A DNA stretch of 28,247 bases, from the NCBI GenBank assembly GCA_030018645.1, contig JASEHX010000001.1, positions 1 through 28,247 on the forward strand, written 5' to 3'. The notes beneath the pieces are model-generated. The model ran no database searches and was not told where the DNA came from. It saw only the letters and a list, made by a program, of their open reading frames with translations. Numbering within the stretch: the stretch's first letter is position 1; each line of letters starts with the position of its first letter. The stretch is from Candidatus Margulisiibacteriota bacterium (GTDB lineage Bacteria > Margulisbacteria > WOR-1 > O2-12-FULL-45-9). The translations under genes and the position numbers were made by a program. Of the stretch, positions 1 through 8,190 are shown piece by piece.

Positions 1-152
1 TCTTCAAACACATTTTTTATTATACATATATCCACATCGCTGTTTTCTTTGGGATTTCCAGAAGCATAACTTCCAAATAAATAAATCTTATTCGGTTGAA
101 TGCTATCTTTTATTTTTTCTACTATTTCTTTTATTTTTCCTTGAGAATACAT
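1..152 (-). CDS. MNT-type nucleotidyltransferase domain protein (partial, 3' end off window)
   Basis: Fifty codons of a gene that runs off the left edge. Its ATG (150-152) lies one base after the porB stop. Residues 27-41 carry the nucleotidyltransferase fingerprint GSYASGNPKENSDVD, with the GS pair and the two metal-binding aspartates (D39, D41) in the usual spacing. Minimal nucleotidyltransferases of this kind (MntA-like) are often antitoxins that AMPylate a HepT partner encoded next door; no partner can be seen because the window ends. The stretch is markedly richer in A and T than the por genes (many AAA, ATA and TAT codons), which suggests recent acquisition at the operon's end. The domain call is firm; a toxin-antitoxin role is inference. 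Confidence 0.8.
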   Translation of the reverse strand, partial: MYSQGKIKEIVEKIKDSIQPNKIYLFGSYASGNPKENSDVDICIIKNVFE

Positions 153-153
153 T

Positions 154-1083
154 TTATTGAGTTTCCCCGCACTTCTTCAGTAATTTTTCCCAGCGGCGGT
201 CGGTTTCCTTTTGGATACTTTCGAGGATAGCTTCGTTGCCCGGTTTGAATAAATGGCGGAAGCGGTCCTGCGACTTTAAAAATTCAACGACCGGCTTTTT
301 TACCTTGGGCTTATAAGTCAATTTATATTCGCCATTGACTACTTCATACAGCGGCCAGAAGCAAGTATCTGCCGCCAGGCGGGCCATTTCCGGGGTTTGG
401 GCAGGCGCAAATCCCCAGCCTAACCGGCAGGGCTGGAGAACATTGAGGAATTTTGGGCCGCGGATGGAAAAGGCCTTTTCGGCCTTGCTGGTCAAATCGC
501 GCCAGTTGCCAATAGATGCCTGGGCGACATACGGGATGTCATGGGATACCATGATCTCAGTCAGGTCTTTTGCAAACTGTTTTTTTCCGGCCTGCACTTT
601 TCCGGCCGGCGCCGTGGTAGTATTGGCCCCCTTGGGTGTAGCGGACGAGCGCTGGATGCCGGTATTCATGTAGGCTTCGTTGTTATAACAAACATAAAGC
701 ATGTCATGGCCGCGCTCCATCGCTCCCGACAGCGATTGGAAGCCGATATCATACGTTCCGCCGTCGCCGCCAAATGCCACAAAATTTATATGTTCAGCCT
801 TGGTTTTCCCCTTCCTTTTTAACGCTTGGAAAGCGGCTTCGATTCCTGAACAGGTAGCGGCGGCATTTTCAAAAGCATTGTGCAAAAAGGGAACATTCCA
901 TGCCGTATACGGAAAAATGGTCGATACCACTTCTAAACAGCCGGTGGCACAAGTGACTACTACCGGTTCTTTGCTGGCCAATAAAATCTGCCGCACGACA
1001 ATAGGAGCGCCACAGCCGGAGCAGGCGCGATGGCCGCCGCATAAGGGTTCTTTCTTTTGCACCAAATCTTTTAATGCAGGCAT
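154..1083 (-). CDS. porB: Pyruvate/2-ketoacid:ferredoxin oxidoreductase, beta subunit
   Basis: 309 aa, the usual size for a separate beta subunit. It binds thiamine diphosphate and an Fe-S cluster and, with the alpha, gamma and delta subunits, oxidatively decarboxylates pyruvate or a related 2-oxoacid to the acyl-CoA while reducing ferredoxin in the cytoplasm. The ThDP motif runs from GGDGG at residues 105-109 to the NNEAYMNTG block at 134-142. Cluster cysteines are visible as CSGC (C21, C24), C49 and a QPC near residue 219. A strong AGGAGGT site lies just before the ATG. It is the last por gene, following porA by 11 nt. The 2-oxoacid cannot be settled from sequence; pyruvate is the most likely. 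Confidence 0.93.
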   Translation of the reverse strand: MPALKDLVQKKEPLCGGHRACSGCGAPIVVRQILLASKEPVVVTCATGCLEVVSTIFPYTAWNVPFLHNAFENAAATCSGIEAAFQALKRKGKTKAEHINFVAFGGDGGTYDIGFQSLSGAMERGHDMLYVCYNNEAYMNTGIQRSSATPKGANTTTAPAGKVQAGKKQFAKDLTEIMVSHDIPYVAQASIGNWRDLTSKAEKAFSIRGPKFLNVLQPCRLGWGFAPAQTPEMARLAADTCFWPLYEVVNGEYKLTYKPKVKKPVVEFLKSQDRFRHLFKPGNEAILESIQKETDRRWEKLLKKCGETQ

Positions 1084-1094
1084 TCTTCCACCTC

Positions 1095-2273
1095 CTATTG
1101 CCTCACGCCAAAATGTTGGACGGGCCCCCTAACTTTACCAGAAGCCGCTGCTTCTACTTGTTCTACAAAAATCCGGCGGATATCATCTAAACTTATTTCC
1201 CGGCCGCCCAATCCATAGATATAATTGGTTAGCAGCGGTTTGTTTGATTGTTCATACAGCGCAGAACGGACCTCGGTAAAGACCTGCCCGCCTTGGGAGC
1301 TTAAGGTATCACTGCGGTCCATGATCGCCGCGGCTTTAATTTTGGAAAGGGCTTGAATGATTTCATCGGCTGGGAAAGGACGGAATACGCGGATTTTAAG
1401 CAAGCCGGCCTTGATCCCCTTTTCCCGCAATTCATCAACAACCGCGCGGGCTGTTCCGCAGGTTGATCCCAGCGCCACTATGGCAACTTCGGCATCGTCC
1501 AACTGGTACGTTTCAATCATTCCATAACTGCGGCCAAAACGCCGGCCAAAATCCTGCCCGACTTCAACGATCACCTGTTTGGCATGATTCATCGCATCGG
1601 CCATGGCCATCCGGTGTTCGAAATAGTAATCTTGTAAATCAATCGACCCCAGAGTTATTGGTTTATCCACATCCAGTACCGAATTGATCACTTTATGCTC
1701 GCCAACATAATTTTTTACAACCGCATCTTCTAACGTATCAATTTTCTCCATGCAATGGGAAATAATAAAGCCGTCGGTTGTTGCCATAGCCGGTAAGCGC
1801 ACTCGTTCATCCTCGACAATTTTCATGGCTTGCAGGACATTATCATAAGCTTCCTGTGCATTTTCCGAAAAAATCTGCACCCAGCCGAAATCACGCACTG
1901 CCATGGTATCGCTATGGTCACAATGAATGTTGATAGGCCCAGACAAAGCCCGGTTGACATCGCACAAGACAATTGGCAAACGCAGCGCCGCCGCAATGGG
2001 CAAAATTTCCGACATAAGCTGTAAACCCTGGGAAGAGGTACCGGTCATTACCCGTGCGCCGGCGGCAGAAGCACCGACGCAAGCGCTCATCGCCGAATGT
2101 TCGGATTCAACCGCTACGTATTCAGTATTTACTAATCCATCCGCCACAAACTGGGAAAAAATCATGACAATTTCGGTAGCCGGCGTAATGGGATACGCAG
2201 CAACCACATCGGGATTGATCTGGCGCATGGCTTCGGCCATGGCTTCGTTTCCGGTTTTGGCTAATTGCGGCAT
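1095..2273 (-). CDS. porA: Pyruvate/2-ketoacid:ferredoxin oxidoreductase, alpha subunit
   Basis: 392 aa from the chosen ATG at 2273, which is preceded by AAGGAG at good spacing and begins MPQLAKTGNEA. An in-frame codon further upstream would add 19 residues that overlap porD and lack family resemblance. The N-terminal pyrimidine-binding fold shows AYPITPATE and, downstream, ESEHSAMSA and the TGTSSQG loop, typical of the POR alpha subunit that holds the aminopyrimidine side of ThDP. The C-terminal half (ALGSTCGTARAVVDELREKG) is the transketolase C-terminal-like domain. It lies between porD and porB in the common order gamma-delta-alpha-beta. The family assignment is certain; substrate is inferred. 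Confidence 0.93.
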   Translation of the reverse strand: MPQLAKTGNEAMAEAMRQINPDVVAAYPITPATEIVMIFSQFVADGLVNTEYVAVESEHSAMSACVGASAAGARVMTGTSSQGLQLMSEILPIAAALRLPIVLCDVNRALSGPINIHCDHSDTMAVRDFGWVQIFSENAQEAYDNVLQAMKIVEDERVRLPAMATTDGFIISHCMEKIDTLEDAVVKNYVGEHKVINSVLDVDKPITLGSIDLQDYYFEHRMAMADAMNHAKQVIVEVGQDFGRRFGRSYGMIETYQLDDAEVAIVALGSTCGTARAVVDELREKGIKAGLLKIRVFRPFPADEIIQALSKIKAAAIMDRSDTLSSQGGQVFTEVRSALYEQSNKPLLTNYIYGLGGREISLDDIRRIFVEQVEAAASGKVRGPVQHFGVRQ

Positions 2274-2278
2274 ATTAA

Positions 2279-2572
2279 TTATCTCCTTTCCGGTTCCATG
2301 GTAATGGCTTTGGGTTCTTTTACCGGGCATTCATGGGCGCAAATCCCGCAGCCCTTACAATGCTTATAATCAATCCCGGCAACCTTTTTGTCTTCATCCA
2401 GCAATATTGATGAATCTGGACAATAGATCCAGCAAAAATAACAATTGATGCATTTTTTCTTGTGCCAAACCGGCCTTTCTGAACGCCAATCGCCGGTCTC
2501 AAATTCTTCAGCTGTTCCGGCCGCAACCGCATCGCCGTGCATTAGCTCTTTCCAATTCATATTTTTCTTCAT
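2279..2572 (-). CDS. porD: Pyruvate/2-ketoacid:ferredoxin oxidoreductase, delta subunit (2[4Fe-4S] ferredoxin)
   Basis: 97 aa from the ATG at 2572, which has an AGGGAGA site overlapping the porG stop; an upstream in-frame start would only extend it into porG. Two classical 4Fe-4S motifs are present: CINCYFCWIYCP and CKGCGICAHECP. This small bacterial-type ferredoxin subunit passes electrons from the catalytic alpha/beta pair to external ferredoxin. It sits 4 nt after porG and 5 nt before porA. The residues before the first cluster (DWRSERPVW) match the usual N-terminal segment of POR delta subunits. Confident call. Confidence 0.92.
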   Translation of the reverse strand: MKKNMNWKELMHGDAVAAGTAEEFETGDWRSERPVWHKKKCINCYFCWIYCPDSSILLDEDKKVAGIDYKHCKGCGICAHECPVKEPKAITMEPERR

Positions 2573-2576
2573 TTTC

Positions 2577-3158
2577 TTATTCTCCCTTGACTGAAGCATA
2601 GGCCTCTTTAATTGCATCCAGGTTGCCGGCAATTACTTCGGGCTTATGCGCAAATTTCTTTTTTAATTTTATTTCCATGTCTTTTATCATTGCATTAAAA
2701 TCCAGCAGTCCGGTACCCTTGGCCATTGCCCCCAGCATGGGGGTATTGGGGATATTGCGTCCGAACTTTGCTTTGGCAATGGCCGAAGCATCAACGGTAA
2801 AAATTTTCCCGACATTTAATTTCGCTTCCGCTTTTATTTCTTGAGGAGTTTTGGAAGTATTTACAATAATAACCCCATCAGCAGGAAGGCCGTCTGCCAC
2901 ATTGACCGATTCCATTAAGGTTGGATCAAGGACAACGACAATTTGGGGGTTGGTTATCCCGCAGTGGACGGTTATTGGGCCTTCAGATAATCGGTTAAAT
3001 GCCTGGACTGGGGCGCCCATTCTTTCCGGCCCGTATTCCGGGAAGGCCTGAATATTTTTACCAAGCGCCATGGCCGCGTCCGCAAATAATAAGGCGGCGG
3101 TTTTGGCCCCCTGCCCTCCCCTTCCATGCCATCTAATCTCAACTATCTTCTCGCTCAT
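2577..3158 (-). CDS. porG: Pyruvate/2-ketoacid:ferredoxin oxidoreductase, gamma subunit
   Basis: 193 aa from the ATG at 3158, preceded by a consensus AGGAGG; the longer in-frame opening would overlap the upstream membrane-protein gene. The N-terminus EIRWHGRGGQGAKTAA is the gamma-subunit signature, and PEYGPERMGAPVQAF follows near residue 50. This subunit binds the CoA side of the reaction in the POR complex. It is the first por gene and begins 13 nt after the stop of the Yip1-like gene, so the por genes probably depend on the long operon's promoter near 8141. No separate por promoter was found. Confidence 0.92.
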   Translation of the reverse strand: MSEKIVEIRWHGRGGQGAKTAALLFADAAMALGKNIQAFPEYGPERMGAPVQAFNRLSEGPITVHCGITNPQIVVVLDPTLMESVNVADGLPADGVIIVNTSKTPQEIKAEAKLNVGKIFTVDASAIAKAKFGRNIPNTPMLGAMAKGTGLLDFNAMIKDMEIKLKKKFAHKPEVIAGNLDAIKEAYASVKGE

Positions 3159-3171
3159 GCGTATATTCCTC

Positions 3172-3867
3172 CTAGCTAACCCATGGTTCAAATTTCGAAA
3201 GCGCTATTTTATCAAAAAGGATGCCAAAAAGCAATAAACCAAGAATTGGCACCAGCGCCAGAATAAAGGCCTTCCATTTGGGCAAACCATAATTTTTGCG
3301 GATGGCTATCGCCCATAAACCGTAAATAAAAAGGACGGTTAGGTAATATATTAGGTTGAATCCGACCGAAAACAAGTCAAAGCCCAAATTGGTATATTTG
3401 GCAAATAATACCAGCAGCAATACTATATTTACTGCCATGTATGGGGCAGAACCATAGAACATGCTTTGCAGCATACGATTGAGACTGCCTTTCCCCTGCC
3501 AGTTGACGGCAATATAATGCAATATAGCGGCAAATAATCCTTGCGCCACAAAAAAGCCGCAGACAAAAACGCCAGCTAAAATTAAAAAAGTAATGGCAAA
3601 AAAGTTAAATGCCAGCACAATCAGGACCGGTAAAATGATTATAAACTTAAAACCGGCTATCCCTGCCACCATATACTGCCCTACCGGCACATAAGAAATG
3701 ATAAAAACCACCAAGGTTGCCAAGAAAGCCGTCAGCCATGACAAAATTAAAAGAAAAGTCAAGGCCTCTTCCTGCCAGCTCTCTTCCTTAAGCCGCGTAA
3801 AAAATAAAATCGGCCGCAGCATCACCTCGCACCATTTTTCAATAAACCATTTTAACCTATCAATCAT
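3172..3867 (-). CDS. Yip1-family integral membrane protein
   Basis: 231 aa, very hydrophobic, with about five predicted membrane helices (roughly residues 38-58, 70-105, 105-120, 145-160, 170-187 and 200-220; exact borders uncertain). The short soluble start (LRPILFFTRLKEESWQEEA), the YGSAPYM segment and the late KNYGLPKWKAF motif are characteristic of bacterial Yip1-domain proteins, which have no settled function. The ATG overlaps the recR stop by 4 nt (ATGA). It sits between recR and the por genes, so its function cannot be read from context; translational coupling to recR is likely. Confidence 0.72.
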   Translation of the reverse strand: MIDRLKWFIEKWCEVMLRPILFFTRLKEESWQEEALTFLLILSWLTAFLATLVVFIISYVPVGQYMVAGIAGFKFIIILPVLIVLAFNFFAITFLILAGVFVCGFFVAQGLFAAILHYIAVNWQGKGSLNRMLQSMFYGSAPYMAVNIVLLLVLFAKYTNLGFDLFSVGFNLIYYLTVLFIYGLWAIAIRKNYGLPKWKAFILALVPILGLLLFGILFDKIALSKFEPWVS

Positions 3868-4457
3868 ACCTCTCGCCTCCCTTCGTAAGCTTTAGACAAC
3901 GTGGCCTCGTCCGCGTAATCCATATCCGCCCCTATCGGCAAACCATATGCCAGCCGAGTTAATCGAATCCCCAGCGGACGCAATAATTGGGTCAAATAAA
4001 GGCAGGTTGCCTCCCCTTCGGTGGTGGGACTGACGGCAAGAACCACTTCCTTAAAACGCCTTTTTTGCAGGCGCTGGAGCAGTTCTTTAATTCGCAAGCT
4101 GTCGGGCGTTATGCCGTCAAGCGGGGAGATTAAGCCGCCCAAAACATGGTATTGTCCCCTAAATTCGCGTGAGCGCTCCATGGCTAACAGATCTTTCGGT
4201 TCGGCGACCACTCCCAGAAGATCCTGGTCGCGCGAAGGATCGGAGCAGATTTTACAGGGGTCGGCATCCGTAATATTAAAACAGCGGGAGCAATATTTGA
4301 TTTTTGCTTTGGCTTGCAAAATGGCGTCGGATAACTTATCCGCCTCAACCTTAGATATGCCTAGGATATAAAATGCCAGACGCTGGGCTGACTTGGGGCC
4401 AATGCCCGGCATTTTCTTTAATTCTTCAATTAAGGTGTTGAATGTATCCGCGTACAC
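3864..4457 (-). CDS. recR: Recombination mediator RecR
   Basis: 197 aa, normal length. RecR works with RecO/RecF in loading RecA at gaps. Visible in order: helix-hairpin-helix KKMPGIGPKSAQRLAF (15-29), a C4 zinc finger (CSRC then CKIC, about residues 56-71), a Toprim domain with VVAEPKDLLAMER and TEGEATCLYL, and the C-terminal tail GLPIGADMDYADEATL. The start is GTG directly abutting the ybaB TAA; no upstream in-frame start is possible, and MYADTFNTLIEEL fits the family N-terminus. The Shine-Dalgarno is weak, so translation is probably coupled to ybaB. The dnaX-ybaB-recR order is the classical conserved cluster. Confidence 0.95.
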   Translation of the reverse strand: MYADTFNTLIEELKKMPGIGPKSAQRLAFYILGISKVEADKLSDAILQAKAKIKYCSRCFNITDADPCKICSDPSRDQDLLGVVAEPKDLLAMERSREFRGQYHVLGGLISPLDGITPDSLRIKELLQRLQKRRFKEVVLAVSPTTEGEATCLYLTQLLRPLGIRLTRLAYGLPIGADMDYADEATLSKAYEGRREV

Positions 4458-4781
4458 TTAAAATAATCCCGGCGGCAGGCCAAGGCCGCCGGTTAACCCT
4501 TTCATTTTCCGGGCGGCGCCGTCTTTGGCGTCTTTCATAGCGCGAGAAACCGCATCTTTAACTGATTTTTCTAAACGTGCGACATTGTTTTGGTCAACGA
4601 TTTTTGGGTCAATGGCCAGCTCTTTAATTTCCATATCGCCATTAACTACCACTTTAATGCCGTTTTGCGCAATTTCAAAGTTTTCATTTTTTAATTCTTC
4701 CTTGATCTTTTTTAACTGCCCCTGCATCTCTCGCGCCATCTTGATCATTTCTCCCATATTTCCCAAATTCCCAAATATCAT
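4458..4781 (-). CDS. ybaB: YbaB/EbfC nucleoid-associated protein
   Basis: 107 aa, the family's usual size. A small dimeric DNA-binding protein, encoded between dnaX and recR in most bacteria. The sequence shows the expected MGEMIKMAREMQGQLKKIKEEL helix followed by the strand region GIKVVVNGDMEIKELAIDP and a C-terminal glycine/leucine-rich tail (GLTGGLGLPPGLF). Its ATG overlaps the dnaX TGA (ATGA), with GGAGG upstream inside dnaX. The stop is directly followed by the GTG of recR. Confidence 0.93.
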   Translation of the reverse strand: MIFGNLGNMGEMIKMAREMQGQLKKIKEELKNENFEIAQNGIKVVVNGDMEIKELAIDPKIVDQNNVARLEKSVKDAVSRAMKDAKDGAARKMKGLTGGLGLPPGLF

Positions 4782-6241
4782 AGTATCCTCCCTTCGAAAA
4801 ATTCGGCGACTGCCCTGGGCGACAGCAGTGTTTCCTTTTTGCCTTCCAATACTTTACAGTCAATTAATACTTTTTCACCGATAACTTCCCGCAATGCTTC
4901 TTCCACCGCTGCCTTATTTTTGGCCTCTTCCAACCTCTCTTTGTGAAAAGCATACCCCCGCCGGAAAGCTACCACCAATTTACCTTTATCGTTAATCTCC
5001 AGCGGCTCTCCTTCGTGCAGGGAGACATAGGCAAAGACCAGCTTTTTTTTGACGGCCTCTAATATGTCCTGCCAGTGTGCGCGGATGTGCGATATTCGTT
5101 GTCCGGCTGCGTCCGGCGAAACATCTGGCGCCACAGCTGCCTCGCGACGCGCGATGGGACTTCCTTCCCCAATTAGCTCCAGTAGCGCCACTTCTAAAAC
5201 CAACCTCCCATGCGGATGCCACTTCATGTCCATTTCCGCCCGTGATAGGGCGCGGATGCATTCTTTTAATTTGGGCAACGAAAACAAAACTGCCTGCTGT
5301 TTCAAACGCTCAAGATAATCTTTGGTTAATTCAAGCGCTTCTCCCGACCCGACAACTATATGCAATAAATTTCTAAAATGACCCACCAAATCGCGGATAA
5401 GCTGCAAAGTGGACTTGCCTTCGCTCACCCCTTGTTCAATTAGTTTCAATGCTTTGGCTGTATCCCCTTCGGCCAGGGCACTGCCGAATGAAAACAACAA
5501 TTCTTCATCCGCCGTGCCAAAAACGGTTACCGCATCATCAAAAGTTATTTTATTACCCGCAAAAGAAACCAGTTGGTCCAGCAGGGAAATGGCGTCGCGC
5601 ATGCCGCCTTCCGCCGTCCGGCTGATTAAGTTAATCGCTTTATCATCAATCACAAACCCTTCGGCTTGGGCAATTTTTCGCAGGTGTTTTTCAATTTCAG
5701 GCAGGCTGATCCGGCCAAAATCAAGCCGCTGACAGCGTGAAGCAATGGTCAAGGGGACTTTTTGCAATTAAGTAGTGGCCAAGACAAAAACGGTGTGCGA
5801 CGGCGGCTCTTCCAAGGTTTTTAGCAAAGCGTTGAAGGCCTCGGACGTCAGCATGTGGACCTCGTCAATGATGTATACCTTATACCTTCCCTCAACCGGA
5901 GTATACTTGGTCCGCTCGCGCAGTTCGCGGATCTCGTCAATCCCGCGGTTGGACGCGGCATCAATTTCAATTACATTGACCGAATGACCATTACGGATTT
6001 TTTTACACGGATCACACTGACCACACGGGCTGGGAGTAGGCCCGGATTCACAATTGAGGGCTTTAGCCAAAATACGCGCGGCTGAAGTCTTACCCGTCCC
6101 GCGCGGGCCGCAAAAAAGATAAGCGTGGGCTAAACGATTATTCTTAATCGCGTTCTTCAAGGTTTGAACGATCGCGGGCTGCCCCACGATATCATCAAAC
6201 GTCTGCGATCTCCACTTGCGGTATAACGATATGTAGCTCAT
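4778..6241 (-). pseudogene. dnaX: DNA polymerase III tau/gamma subunit, interrupted by in-frame TAA
   Basis: 488 codons from the ATG at 6241 (ATGA overlap with alr) to the TGA at 4778, with codon 158 (5768-5770) reading TAA. The first half has Walker A GPRGTGKT (45-52), four zinc cysteines (C64, C73, C76, C79), DEVH Walker B (126-129) and sensor 1 FVLATT. The second half resumes in the same frame with LQKVPLTIASRCQR, then the sensor-2 block EGGMRDAISLLDQL and the oligomerisation domain. Family members have Glu or Asp at the TAA position, so one base change (GAA to TAA) explains it. A TTG follows the stop but has no ribosome site. dnaX is essential in studied bacteria, so a sequencing or assembly error, or a split gene, are alternatives to true decay. 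A possible -1 slippery site lies at 5042-5048. Confidence 0.85.
5042..5050 (-). promoter_or_regulatory. Possible programmed -1 frameshift site in dnaX
   Basis: The coding strand reads AAA AAA AAG at codons 398-400, which contains the A AAA AAG heptamer in the zero-frame phase used for -1 slippage in E. coli dnaX. A shift would add 16 codons (ending RRRAAGD) and stop, giving a product of about 416 residues instead of 487, similar in kind to the gamma form. The downstream stem (TCTCC with GGAGA, 9-nt loop) is weak and lies about 16 nt away, further than usual. Suggestive only. Confidence 0.3.
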
Positions 6242-7329
6242 TTGTAAATCCTGGGCACCCTTTTGCCGATACTGCAAATGACTTCGTATGAAATAGTATC
6301 TTCAAGTTTCGCGATTTCATCGGCTGAAATGATCTGCCCGTTTTGCTCGCCGATTAAAACGACCTCGTCCCCTACTTCAATCCTGGCATCACCAACATTG
6401 ACCATTGACATATCCATTGTAACATTGCCGACCACGGAAAAGCGTTTGCCGCGGATAATTACTTGACCTCGATTGGAAAGCCGTCGGCTAAAACCATCAG
6501 CATAACCTACCGGCATAGTGGCAATGGTCGTATCATACGGCGCTGACCATGTACCACCATATGAAATTGGGGTCCCGGTCGGGACCTTTTTTAAATGAGT
6601 AACCCGCGACTTAAAAGAAAGGACCGATTTTAATTCAATATGCCGCCGCGCATTCCCCGAAGGGTATAGCCCAAAAAGCATCAGGCCGACCCGGACCATA
6701 TCAAGGTGAGTTTGAGGATGGAACAAAGCCGCCGCGGAATTAGCTGCATGCTTCAATGGAATAAATGGAACCTTGGACACAACTTGCTGGAAACGTTCAA
6801 ATTGGCCGGCGGTAAAAGTGTCATGCGGCTCTTCGGCTTTGGCAAAATGGGTGAAAACCCCTTCAATTTTCAATGCCGGCAAGGAAGCAATTTTGGTAAT
6901 AAAGGCAACCGCTTCAGACGGAGAAACGCCGACCCTGGCCATCCCGGTATCAACCTTGACATGTACTGCCGCGGTTTTCCTGCGCTTCTGCGCTTCATCG
7001 GAAAGGGCTTTAGCTTCGTTAAAAGAATACAGCGTTTGGGTCAAATCATATTGGATAATTTCATCCATAACCGAGGTCGGGGATTCGGTTAAGATGAGGA
7101 CCGGAGAAATAATTCCTGCTTCGCGCAGTTCGAGGGCTTCGCGCAAATTAGCTACTGCTAGATAATCGGCACCGGCTTCCACTGCCGCCCGAGCGACTGC
7201 CACAGCACCGTGTCCGTAGGCATTGGCTTTGACTACTGCCATAAATCGGACATTCGGTGCCAGTAGGCGGCGGATCTCGTTAATATTGGATTTTACCGCC
7301 GCCAGATCAATTTCGGCGTAAGTATTCAT
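6238..7329 (-). CDS. alr: Alanine racemase
   Basis: 363 aa, standard length. A PLP enzyme interconverting L- and D-alanine for peptidoglycan. The PLP lysine is K34 in VVKANAYGHG and the second catalytic base is Y257 in PISYGGTW; HVKVDTGMARVG and MPVGYADGFSR are also typical. The start MNTYAEIDLAAVKSN matches the family N-terminus. The gene overlaps the end of the upstream PHP gene by 23 nt, with only a poor ribosome site, and its TGA overlaps the dnaX ATG. Position in the middle of a repair/replication operon is odd for metabolism but fits genome compaction. Confidence 0.95.
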   Translation of the reverse strand: MNTYAEIDLAAVKSNINEIRRLLAPNVRFMAVVKANAYGHGAVAVARAAVEAGADYLAVANLREALELREAGIISPVLILTESPTSVMDEIIQYDLTQTLYSFNEAKALSDEAQKRRKTAAVHVKVDTGMARVGVSPSEAVAFITKIASLPALKIEGVFTHFAKAEEPHDTFTAGQFERFQQVVSKVPFIPLKHAANSAAALFHPQTHLDMVRVGLMLFGLYPSGNARRHIELKSVLSFKSRVTHLKKVPTGTPISYGGTWSAPYDTTIATMPVGYADGFSRRLSNRGQVIIRGKRFSVVGNVTMDMSMVNVGDARIEVGDEVVLIGEQNGQIISADEIAKLEDTISYEVICSIGKRVPRIYK

Positions 7330-8131
7330 TTCTTGTTTTGTCCATTAATTCATCAGAAATAGCCACTGCTCCTAGTTCAATGTCGCGTCCGCTGCCCGGG
7401 CCGTGGAAATCGGAGCCGCCCGTCACCAGCAAGCCGTATTTTCCTGCCAACGTTAAATAACGTTTGATTTCATCTTCACTGTAACCAGGATAATAGGCCT
7501 CTATCCCCTGTAAACCATCCGCCATTAAATCCGGGATAATATGATCCACATCCGAGATTTTAGGATGGGCAAATACCGACATCCCTCCGGCCTGGCCAAT
7601 AATCTTGATAGCTTCTTTTGGCGTCAATTTATAATGCGGCACATAGGCCGGCCCCTTATTATCAATGTAGCGCACAAATGCTTCTTTAAAATTGGAAACT
7701 GCGCCAATGGACCGCAATGCCCGGGCTACATGCGGCCGGCCGGGAGTTCGATGGCCGGCTTCGGCAAAAACTTTTTCCGGATCAAGATCAACCCCCAACC
7801 CTTTTAGTTTATCACAAATTTTATAAATCCGCTCTTCGCGGCCTTTTTGGATTCGGCCAAGGATTTCATTTAATTGGGCATTATTGCAATCAATATAATA
7901 ACCTAAAATATGGACTTCGGCTGCCCCAGCTTCGGTCGTCATTTCTATTCCTGGAACAACCTCTACGTTCACTTCTTCTGCCTTCTCCTGCCCTCTTCTT
8001 ACCCCTGCAACCACATCATGGTCGGTTATGGCAATCGTTTTTAATCCAACTTTTTTTGCTAATTCTACAATTTCTTCCGGCTTTAAAGTTCCATCGGAAA
8101 AATTGGTGTGGACATGAAGGTCAGCAGACAT
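7307..8131 (-). CDS. PHP-domain metal-dependent phosphoesterase (RNase AM/YciV-like)
   Basis: 274 aa. PHP-fold metal ligands are visible: DLHVHTNFSDG (HxH at the N-terminus), ITDHD near residue 37, PGIEMT, HILGYYID, VFAHP and the late GGSDFHG. Members of this subgroup hydrolyse 3',5'-nucleotide bisphosphates or degrade short RNA 5' ends (E. coli RNase AM). First gene of the long minus-strand operon. The ATG is only about 3 nt from the predicted transcription start and has no Shine-Dalgarno, so translation is probably leaderless. Exact substrate unknown. Confidence 0.85.
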   Translation of the reverse strand: MSADLHVHTNFSDGTLKPEEIVELAKKVGLKTIAITDHDVVAGVRRGQEKAEEVNVEVVPGIEMTTEAGAAEVHILGYYIDCNNAQLNEILGRIQKGREERIYKICDKLKGLGVDLDPEKVFAEAGHRTPGRPHVARALRSIGAVSNFKEAFVRYIDNKGPAYVPHYKLTPKEAIKIIGQAGGMSVFAHPKISDVDHIIPDLMADGLQGIEAYYPGYSEDEIKRYLTLAGKYGLLVTGGSDFHGPGSGRDIELGAVAISDELMDKTRNEYLRRN

Positions 8132-8140
8132 TATAGTTTG

Positions 8141-8169
8141 ATTATATCACGCAAAAAATCGCGGCTCAA
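8141..8169 (-). promoter_or_regulatory. Promoter of the PHP-alr-dnaX-por operon
   Basis: On the minus strand TTGAGC (8164-8169) and TATAAT (8141-8146) are separated by 17 bp, and TG at 8148-8149 makes an extended -10. The predicted start is near 8134, leaving about 3 nt before the ATG at 8131. Confidence 0.75.
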
Positions 8170-8190
8170 TGCAGAGGAATAATAAGCAAG

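Noticed and set aside
5768..5770. Stop-codon reassignment as an explanation for the dnaX TAA
   Set aside because: Other genes in the window end cleanly at TAA with the next gene starting at the expected place, so TAA is a normal stop here.
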